Positions 59,101 through 64,000 of a stretch of 64,000 bases of DNA are shown here, piece by piece. Below the pieces are notes generated by a model that had not been told where the DNA came from, searched no databases, and saw only the letters and a program-made list of their open reading frames with translations. Within the stretch, counting starts at the first letter, position 1, and each line of letters starts with the position of its first letter. The position numbers were made by a program, and so were the translations under genes. The DNA lies in the NCBI RefSeq assembly GCF_914767665.1, contig NC_059501.1, forward strand, positions 3,040,501 to 3,104,500. Direction: 5' to 3'. Source of the DNA: Harmonia axyridis. Lineage: Eukaryota > Arthropoda > Insecta > Coleoptera > Coccinellidae.

Positions 59101-62100
59101 ATGGTAAATCACATCTCAAATATATCTAGGTATATAAATCTTTGGTCTCAAAGGGCGCATGAAAGTACGACCGCTTTGAAGCTCCTGATGCCAAGTCAGT
59201 GCTTTTCTAGAATTTTCGACTTGAGTTCTACTCGGTATTATGCCTGATATACAGAGTGAGTTTTAATATAGAACGTCTCATTTGACTGGAAAATGGATAG
59301 CATAAATTTTACGGATTTTATTGTGCAAGAGTCTTGTGATATAGCCGATATTATGAGGGTATTTACATTGTTGTCAGATCTTTCCTCTTTCCGGAATAAT
59401 AATGAGCTTTATTAGTTTAAATATCAGAGTAATAAACATAGATAGTGGGAGCATATGTCATTTTCAATAAGCAAATTTTGTCCCCAACATGAATTATCAA
59501 ATTTGACTTGAAGCGCGGAAATGAAAACATATCAGTGATACGATATTTCACTCAATTCGCGAGTATCTCCACAAAGAACGCACTTCTTATGTCTCATAGT
59601 GAATAAACTTTTCATATCAACTCAAAATATATTGAGATGAATCACTAAATTCATCAGAAATTCAGAAAACAAACTTCAAGCGCGCAAAACGACGTGAAAC
59701 AACGGATGACACTAGGAGAGCAATAGTTGCCAAACCTTGGATTTCAGCAGGTAGATACAGAAAATAATAAATATTGTGCATACTATAAATTCGACAATTA
59801 GGAAAAATATCGGATTCCAAATATTCAAATTCGCATATTTAATTGAGAATCACTCAAATAAATATATTCCATTCAATATAATATACATTCTTAACGATAC
59901 AGTCAAATTGTGGATTTGAAAATATATCACAATCCGACAACCTAATCTAACCATGTTGGGGACATGTAAAAATTGCGTATACTCCCTCTAGCTATGTTTA
60001 TTACTCTATGGTTTAAATGGATCACCCTGTAATTTTTTTGCATTTTGTAATCTATAGAAATACGGAATATTTTTCATGTAGTATTCCTTATACATAAATG
60101 CCACTCTATCGGATAGATAGAGATGGCTATGACTGCTACAATATGTTATCTAAAATTCCTTATTTTTCTACTGCTTAAATGTGGAAATACTTCTAACTTG
60201 AAACCAACATTTAAAGATTATTCAAATTGGAACGAGTTCGTTCAATCATAGCCATCTAGATGTATTATTCTTTGGCGAAGATATTGTACATGTAACTCCA
60301 AAATGATGGCTTTTAGGTAAAGAGAATATCACAAGAAGAATTATCAGTATTTCTTAAGGATTTCAGAGGAAAAAAATACAAAGGTGATGCATTTGAACTA
60401 AAAATTTTCATTCCGAAAAAAGAAAGATTTGACAACAATGCCAATACCACCATAATATCGGCCATGTCAGCAGATCCTTGCACACTAATGATCCGTTTCC
60501 GAGATTAATGAGGCGTTCCATATTCAAAATAGGCACGCCCATTTCGTTTCGATATCAGGCACGCTCATTCCATCAAAAATAGGCACGAAAAACAGCACAT
60601 AGTCCGGGAGTCAGGTGCAAATTTGGTTGATTATTTCCTCTCGAGAGATACTTGGTGAGATGCATCAGATAATAGTAATAAAAAGCCTCGTGTACGTCAG
60701 CTTCGACTCGGCTGTGGGGAGAGCGGCGGCAGCCCCCCAAACGAAGAAAAAAATACATTCAGTCATTTCCTCCCAACTGAAAATTTGTCAAATTGTAGCT
60801 AACCCAATATCTAGACGAAAAAATACAATCAGCTGGCTATAGTATGGTGGATGATACGTCAGCTGGTGCCTCAAACATGAAAAAAAAATTATATATTTTC
60901 AATGACAGCGCTGACAGCGACTCTGATACTGAATCAGAGAGTGGAAGTAACTAAATATTATTGTGCAACATGTGGAGAAAGTCCTTTTCTCGCGAGTGTG
61001 GCACTCTCTGATTCATTATCAGAGTCGCTGTCAGAGCTGTCATTGAAAATTTTTTTTTTCATGTTTGAGGCACCAGCTGACTTAAAATCCACCATGCTAT
61101 AGCCAGCTGATTGTATTTTTTCGTCTAGATATTGGGTTAGCTACAATTTGACGAATTTTCAGTTGGGAGGAAATTAATGAATTTATTTTTTTTTCTTCGT
61201 GTTTGGGGGGCTGCCGCCGCTCTCCCCCCAGCAGAGTCGCAGCTGACGTTCACGAGGCTTTTTATTACTATTACCTGATGCATTCTACTTATTACCGTTT
61301 GAGAGGAACTTGGTCATGTATATCTGTTACTGGCTCCCGGACTAACAGTGTAACAAGGGCTTAACACTAAACGATCATCCGATCTTCTTTAAGGTGATCT
61401 ACGGCGACGAGGAAACCTACAACTTCGCCAACCCGCTGACCGACCGCAAGCAGGAGCTCAGGGAGCTCAAGTACCTGCAGAAGCAGGAGCAGAAGCAGTT
61501 CCAGGACTTGGCGCTGAAGGAGAACCAGGCCATTGAGACCCAGGATAAGAAGTTCGAGCAGGAGCGCACGGCCCTGGAGAAGCAGTACGAGGCAGACCTG
61601 GAGAATCTGAGCAGACAGCAGCGGCTTCAGATCGAGAAGGCCGAGGCGCAGCAGGACACCGACCTCAGGAACGCCTCCAAGAAGATCAGGGCGGACCAGG
61701 AGAGGGAACTGAAGCAGTTCAGAGAGGGTCTGAAACAGGAGCTGAAGCTGATGAAGGCGGAGATCGAGATGCTGCCCAAGGAGAGCAGGAAGATGGAGTT
61801 CAAGGTGAGCTGGATTCGGTTTTTTGTACAGGGTGATTCTTTACCACTAATGTGTACAAGAAAACACACTGGAAATTGTTCATACCTCTGCCGCTAGGGG
61901 GCATAATAGCTATCGTCGAGTAGAAAAATAAATTTTACTCGAAACTGTTTGATATGAACTTGAAGATAAAATATCATCACAGTAATCCTTGGAAAATTCT
62001 CTATCTTTTTGAATTGTCACTTTCGATTTTACGACATCAAATATGGGTACGTAAAAGGGAGAAATCTGACTGATTGAAATGCCTGTAACTTCAGTTTGGC

Positions 62101-63870
62101 TCAACATTTTTGAGCAAATTAGATCTCGTCTGGAAGATAATATCTTGTTGATTGAGGACAAAATATACTCATGATGAATTGGTTTTTGCTGCTTCCCATA
62201 GGGGACGCTAAGTCAGAAGTTCATTGTTTTGTTCATTTTACTCTTAAATTTCAAATGTAATGATAGGATTTTCTTAACAGAAACATAAATTCCATCAAAT
62301 TTGCATGAAAAAACCTTCAGTTCGCAAATCGATAGTTTCAGGCGTTCTGAAGTTATGACCGAAAGAAGATATTCTTCAACTGATGCACGGCGAAAAACCA
62401 AAGTGTGTCTTTAAGTCAAAACAAAAAACAATGAACTTCTGACGTAGCGCCCCTTATCGAAAGCAGCAAAAACAAATTTATCATGAGTATATTTTGTCCT
62501 CAATCAACAAGATATTATCTCTTAGACAAGATCTAATTTGCTCAAAAATGTTGAGCTAAACTGAAGTTACAGGCATTTCAATCAGTCAGATTTCTCCCTT
62601 TCCCCTACCCTTATTCGATGTCGTAAAATCGAAAGTGGCAATTCAAAAAGATAGAGCATTTTCCAAGGATTTTAAGTGATGATATTTTTTCTTCAACTTC
62701 ATATGAAACATTTTCGAGTAAAATTCATTTTTCTACTCGACGATAGCTATTACGCCCCCTAAAGGCAGAGATATGAACTTTAAAACAATTTCCAGTGTGT
62801 TTTCTTGTACACTTTATTGGAAAAAATTTTTACCGCAAGTCTCTACGATGAGTGGATCCTGAGATATAGCCGCTTACCTCGCTTATTTGCCCACCCTGTA
62901 CAGGGTGATTCGCCTCGATTTTCTCGATAAGGTCTAACATTGCGAAACATTCCAGATCCGAAAGGAGAAGATGGATGCTGAGCACGCTGAGAGGGAGAAA
63001 ATCTTCCTTGAAAAACTTCACGAAAGCCACGAAAGTTCCCTGAGAAGGCTGAGCGATTCGCACAGGGAAAGAATTGCCCTCACCGAACGACAGTTCCTCC
63101 AACAAAAGCAGCAGCTTATCAGATCTCAGGAGGCCGCTCTATGGGAAATTGAGGAGAAACAGATCCACGAGAAACATCAGGTAGGTCAACTTGATGGACG
63201 TATAATATTCTCCATATTTTGAAGATTCATTTATAAAATCAAACACAAAATATCTACCCAAATAGTTTTCCTATAATATAATAAAAGCTAGGTATGGCAA
63301 CGTCGCAACTATGCTTGCTACTAGTTAAAGAAAATTAGTTTTATTCGTCTTCCGAAAACTCTGAAAGATTCATGTTCTTACAAGACACAATGACAAATGA
63401 CAATGACGTCTGTCAAGACTCTTGAAGAAAGTTAGGTTATTTGTTGCATAAAAAATATTACCAACTTGATCTAGATGTCGAATTATTTGAGAGCTTACTA
63501 GCCAGTTAACCCTATCCTAGAAAATCATTGAATAAGTGTTTCAATTCCTTCTTCTTCATTTCTTGCCAATATAATGTATAACTTCATAACTATTTTTTTT
63601 CTTCTGCAGCTCATGAAAAGGCAAATCAAGGAAATATTCATTCTTCAACGGCACCAGATGTTAACGAGGCACGAGAAGGAGAAGGAACAGATCAAAAGGA
63701 GGGCAGCGCGCAAGGAGGAGGAGCTCCTCAAGAAACAAGCTACGGAAAAGAGGTCTCTGCCGAAAAGGATAAGGAACGAGATGAAGGCCAGGGAGCTGAT
63801 GTTCCGGGAATCCATGCGGATATCCGTGTCCAATGCTGACCCCGAACTCGAAAAGAACAAATTCAAAGAA
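43588..63870 (+). CDS. STE20-family Ser/Thr kinase Slik (SLK/LOK), 11 exons in view, 3' end outside
   Basis: Exons 43588-44110, 44778-45232, 46651-46732, 47341-47459, 47685-48245, 49687-50149, 56445-56825, 58110-58240, 61394-61804, 62956-63180 and 63610-63870 give 1204 residues with continuous phase; more exons must follow. The kinase domain (about 37-300) has the glycine loop GELGDGAYGKV (41-51), K66, HRDLKAGN (156-163), DFG (176-178) and GTPYWMAPE. A long Pro/Ser/acidic linker (327-860) follows, then KRTRKFVIDGVV and the coiled-coil PKK region rich in Glu, Lys and Gln. In flies Slik phosphorylates the ERM protein Moesin at the cell cortex; that role is by homology. Start ATG 43588 gives MSFFNNIKKVLHIGG, the conserved family start. 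Introns hold a nested gene and many repeats. Confidence 0.95.
44111..44777. other. Slik intron 1
   Basis: AT-rich and without a recognised element. It splits the kinase just before DFG. Confidence 0.6.
44778..45232 (+). CDS. Slik exon 2 (kinase C-lobe)
   Basis: Acceptor CTTTCTAG, donor GAT|GTAAGT. Encodes DFGVSAKNKNTLQKHD, GTPYWMAPEVVMCETFRDNP, WSMGITLIEFAQMEPPN and HPFINCKLDSKPIRDLLLEY. Confidence 0.95.
45233..46650. other. Slik intron 2
   Basis: 1.4 kb of AT-rich sequence. No second gene or transposon recognised. Confidence 0.45.
46651..46732 (+). CDS. Slik exon 3
   Basis: Acceptor TGTTTCCAG, donor G|GTGAAT. Encodes DNRASQLPLVLEDDASVRLR and ADSINQK, the acidic start of the linker. A donor at ...GCATCG|GTGAGG inside the exon could be an alternative but would change the frame. 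Confidence 0.75.
46733..47340. other. Slik intron 3
   Basis: 608 bp of AT-rich sequence with no recognised element. Confidence 0.45.
47341..47459 (+). CDS. Slik exon 4
   Basis: Acceptor GTTATAG, donor CAG|GTTGGT (weak). Encodes SEVRTEETKTVPNEEKATKT and EAVQPTPEKKQ, low-complexity linker. Confidence 0.72.
47685..48245 (+). CDS. Slik exon 5 (proline-rich linker)
   Basis: Acceptor TTTCTTAG, donor CAG|GTGAGC, 187 whole codons. Dense Pro runs (GPAPLPPLPKEPPQEP, ESTPPPPPPPPVVIP) and a Ser/Thr-rich end. Its base composition is much less AT-rich than the flanks. Confidence 0.88.
48386..48947 (+). mobile_element. MITE family III, copy A
   Basis: About 560 bp, ends CAGAGTGATAAACAGAGA and an inverted TTTATTACTCTATG-type end. 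The interior matches 59424-60011 closely (for example AAACAACGGATGACACTAGG). No ORF. It lies in intron 5 of Slik. Confidence 0.85.
49130..49557. mobile_element. Foldback MITE family I, copy C
   Basis: 428 bp, in the opposite orientation to copies A and B. The distal arm lacks about 30 bp near 49485. TGACGTCA is kept in one arm and mutated (TGACATCA) in the other. It lies in intron 5 of Slik. Confidence 0.86.
49687..50149 (+). CDS. Slik exon 6
   Basis: Acceptor after a C-rich tract (CCCCTTCCACAG), donor CAG|GTAGGT. Encodes Ser/Thr/acidic linker: SEVVIVANETNKTHIESSSD, DECFPSLDSLEYPPPSEF and SSYLINDSGLDVSEDNSRLL. Confidence 0.9.
50214..51352 (-). mobile_element. Tc1-type element, 5' truncated
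   Basis: Begins just after a TA with terminus CACTGCGCAAAAAAATTAAC, then AT-rich subterminal sequence and a minus-strand transposase. The distal end, including about the first 20 codons and the other terminal repeat, is not recognisable after 51352. The same terminus reappears at 63951. It lies in Slik intron 6. Confidence 0.88.
50551..51349 (-). pseudogene. Tc1-type (DD34E) transposase, frameshifted
   Basis: The 51349-51029 part holds the helix-turn-helix region (RMLQRFRETGMNVRRPGQGR, TTAIEERYLRVSSLRQRF). The 51060-50551 part holds the catalytic domain: LFTDESRFCL, GGSIMVWSGIS, FKDDNARPHRARI and SPDLNPIEKVWDNLNRRL. The three catalytic residues are present, with 34 residues between the second Asp and the Glu. 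A small indel near 51045 (...DFAR then EHIHWDE in another frame) breaks the protein, and the N-terminus is lost. It is inactive as it stands. Confidence 0.88.
51353..52680. other. Slik intron 6, spacer
   Basis: AT-rich; no exon or known element recognised. Confidence 0.4.
52681..53290 (-). mobile_element. 3' end of a Jockey/CR1-type LINE
   Basis: The minus-strand frame 53184-52777 reads LRYSGYSMRVNRDEYFYPRM, LNLNTLTHRRLEIGLVFLRK and IPFCRTNYGQNESLNKTM, the conserved C-terminal end of ORF2 proteins of this type. The 3' end is a run of AAAT-type units (52681-52706 on the + strand). Everything 5' of this, including the reverse transcriptase, is missing. Confidence 0.75.
53655..53665 (+). promoter_or_regulatory. 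Possible initiator of the nested gene
   Basis: TAGTCAGTTCG contains the arthropod initiator TCAGTT, 30 bp before the start codon at 53690, in a locally less AT-rich patch. No TATA box; a downstream element is not convincing. Confidence 0.28.
53690..55537 (+). CDS. Single-exon gene nested in Slik intron 6: zinc-finger, coiled-coil, SH3-ligand protein
   Basis: A 615-residue uninterrupted ORF, ATG at 53690, stop at 55535-55537. Residues 9-51 form a Cys/His cluster (C-x2-C-x9-C-x2-C-x4-H-x2-C-x16-CC), like the PHD/C1-like fingers in many insect LINE-associated proteins. Residues about 72-104 are a Leu/Glu-rich coiled coil. Four class II SH3-ligand motifs (PxxPx[KR]) follow: PPLPVK (about 120), PPVPVK (about 140), PLPPLR (about 235) and PVVPPK (about 453). 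The rest is Ser/Lys-rich and probably disordered. I do not recognise the protein by name. It is on the same strand as Slik but has its own start and polyadenylation signal, so it is probably a separate, intronless (retro-type) gene. A role as a scaffold is inference. Confidence 0.72.
   Translation: MPAGSVKKCKRCHIAPRIGLRCVKCESVMHTGCLKYFSNVVRVNDTQMICCEIPADSHYVNMEEKQPEDSTISLLKQSIQDKELTIEALQRNIELLQERLKDRETSDSDNMAVRNEAPSATPPLPVKQRTVLQKEDAAAPPVPVKQRKSHQVRKQQKSTEDRNKDKFEETHCYMSAVNGFYPTSSSVEEERLKPPSKEVLKAPLLSLNQQKVCSIITTNNSRASSSSSIGDVVLKAPLPPLRRKGSSHSLVGNPSFQMAPSKAQKMSSLFMVKLGTLKKSLLINEDSLKRNSKKFLTDWTKGSNGFLSTRRNSVNKLLSSKTYNSVLKELPTVKRKYTVRSFKSEESLCSSSGNRKSMLYTDRIDGCLRQNGGDFGLFDTAAEQQRYFLWSSERPLRGEGGTSNEKQDSPSFGRDRAKDKTLEVPPLYFKHNPLQMENTKASCESLLASKERVKPVVPPKRRNLLKKQLADEGVEVNLKNKKSDGSKRNEHSLEATGEDVNIKLAKNDREVDTGDFGGVKDQAVGDSTVPLKVPKRNLVQNRLTPQMAQQISNALCKRAKGVPDRRLLGNFRLYFQVPEIPHIVIREERYFTNCDLITDFRMSQVVTVPKNEYRA
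55738..55743 (+). terminator. Polyadenylation signal of the nested gene
   Basis: AATAAA about 200 bp after the stop codon, the first one downstream. Confidence 0.4.
55760..56444. other. End of Slik intron 6
   Basis: No exon recognised. 55910-56170 includes fragments (CTTGTAATTTATGCAAGTTG, TTCAAATTTGAGGAAACATTT) resembling a BED-type zinc-finger stretch of hAT elements (NLRKHLKNRYP in frame); too short to name firmly. Confidence 0.35.
56445..56825 (+). CDS. Slik exon 7
   Basis: Acceptor TTTTTTCCAG, donor G|GTAATG. Encodes TSIILDGSPSTPTGTHKLNG, VRKKNSLNGKLYHQD, SDSGSLRSNDSHRRPISG and a Gly/Glu-rich end; Ser-rich linker. Confidence 0.9.
56909..58113. repeat. 601-bp tandem duplication in Slik intron 7
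   Basis: Two direct copies, about 56909-57512 and 57516-58113, in register at 601 bp (AGATACCGAG at 56941 and 57542). They are very similar, with scattered substitutions. The second copy ends at the exon 8 acceptor and first bases of the exon. The first copy carries the matching site (TTATTTGAAGGTTAGG), followed by an in-frame TAG. Confidence 0.9.
58110..58240 (+). CDS. Slik exon 8
   Basis: Acceptor TTATTTCAAG, donor AAG|GTATGT. Encodes LVVLRKRTPKTKETTLSNFN and KTRKRTRKFVIDGVVITTTT, the conserved segment before the PKK coiled coil. Confidence 0.92.
58241..59423. other. Slik intron 8, first part
   Basis: No exon recognised. Variants of TTTTTCGTGYCTAT recur at about 58395, 58558 and, inverted, 58905, and GGCACGAAAAA again near 60585, suggesting an eroded short repeat. 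59145-59240 carries the dispersed GCTCCTGATGCCAAGTCAGTGC motif. Confidence 0.4.
59424..60011 (+). mobile_element. MITE family III, copy B
   Basis: 588 bp, most complete copy. Ends CAGAGTAATAAACATAGATA and, inverted, CATAGAGTAATAAACATAG; both continue to a GGGAG tract. No ORF. It lies in intron 8 of Slik. Confidence 0.88.
60600..61344. mobile_element. Large foldback element II
   Basis: Ends TAGTCCGGGAGTCAG and its near-exact inverse CTGGCTCCCGGACTA. Arms of roughly 330 bp (60600-60935 and 60990-61344) pair with small differences; the unpaired centre is about 55 bp. GC-rich tracts such as GGGGAGAGCGGCGGCAGCCC occur in both arms. Inner arm ends read, in one frame, an Asp/Ser repeat (FNDSADSDSDTESESG), possibly a captured piece of coding sequence. 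It lies 49 bp before the Slik exon 9 acceptor. Confidence 0.88.
61394..61804 (+). CDS. Slik exon 9 (PKK coiled coil)
   Basis: Acceptor TTCTTTAAG, donor AAG|GTGAGC, 137 codons. Long charged coiled coil: YGDEETYNFANPLTDRKQEL, RELKYLQKQEQKQFQDLALK, RIRADQERELKQFREGLKQE (approximate register) ending RKMEFK. Much less AT-rich than the flanks. Confidence 0.93.
61851..62812. mobile_element. Large foldback element III filling Slik intron 9
   Basis: Arms 61851-62229 and 62420-62812 are inverted copies with modest divergence (for example TGTGTACAAGAAAACACACTGG and its inverse; ATAATATCTTGTTGATTGAGG and its inverse). The centre is about 190 bp. No ORF. It takes up most of the 1151-bp intron. Confidence 0.88.
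62956..63180 (+). CDS. Slik exon 10 (PKK coiled coil)
   Basis: Acceptor ACATTCCAG, donor CAG|GTAGGT, 75 codons. IRKEKMDAEHAEREKIFLEK, HRERIALTERQFLQQKQQLI and REAALWE-like QEAALWEIEEKQIHEKHQ, matching SLK/LOK order. Confidence 0.93.
63610..63870 (+). CDS. Slik exon 11 (PKK coiled coil)
   Basis: Acceptor CTTCTGCAG, donor GAA|GTGAGC, 87 codons. LMKRQIKEIFILQRHQMLTR, HEKEKEQIKRRAARKEEELL, SLPKRIRNEMKARELMFRES and NADPELEKNKFKE. The coding sequence continues outside the window. Confidence 0.93.
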
Positions 63871-63950
63871 GTGAGCATTCGATAGTTATAACTTTCAACA
63901 TCTCTGATTTTCATTTGATTTCAGTTGTTGCTCTCATTTTTCTCTATATA

Positions 63951-64000
63951 CACTGCGCAAAAGAATTAACGCACATTATGGAAATCTCAAATTTATTCTA
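63951..64000. mobile_element. Terminus of a second Tc1-type element
   Basis: After a TA, CACTGCGCAAAAGAATTAAC and CGCACATTATGGAAATCTCA closely match the terminus at 50214. The element continues past the window edge, in the intron after Slik exon 11. Confidence 0.8.

Overview
The window is AT-rich eukaryotic nuclear DNA from an insect. The evidence is GT-AG introns, insect-type gene structures for four conserved animal genes, and several Tc1/mariner lineages. A beetle is plausible but is an inference that needs database comparison.

Layout. (1) 1-6249: no gene, only foldback and mariner copies. (2) 6250-13073, + strand: an eight-exon GRAM-domain membrane protein of the GRAMD2 type. Its introns hold two 940-bp mariner derivatives, a small Harbinger-like element carrying a MADF ORF, and mariner relics. 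(3) 16915-27112, - strand: synaptotagmin 4 (TM segment, C2A, C2B), convergent with the GRAM gene. Two LINE fragments sit in its introns; the first coding exon is a proposal. (4) 29772-39561, - strand: a complete six-exon ethanolamine kinase (easily shocked type). A mariner copy sits inside a MITE in its first intron. (5) 43588 to the right edge, + strand: the SLK/LOK/Slik Ser/Thr kinase, eleven exons in view, 3' end outside. A single-exon gene for a 615-residue zinc-finger protein with four SH3-ligand motifs (53690-55537) is nested in its sixth intron.

The rest is mostly repeats: nine copies of a DD41D (rosa-type) mariner, three of exactly 940 bp with one shared internal deletion; three copies of a foldback with a CREB-type palindrome in its arms; three copies of a MITE beginning CAGAGTAATAAAC; two larger foldbacks in adjacent Slik introns; a perfect 190-bp palindrome; a 151-bp tandem array; a 601-bp tandem duplication reaching a splice acceptor; a degenerate array; and Tc1, LINE and mariner fragments.

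The host genes share membrane and synapse themes (PE synthesis, membrane contact sites, vesicle fusion, cortical ERM phosphorylation), but nothing shows they are functionally linked. I saw no CRISPR array, no convincing tRNA or rRNA gene and no bacterial insertion.
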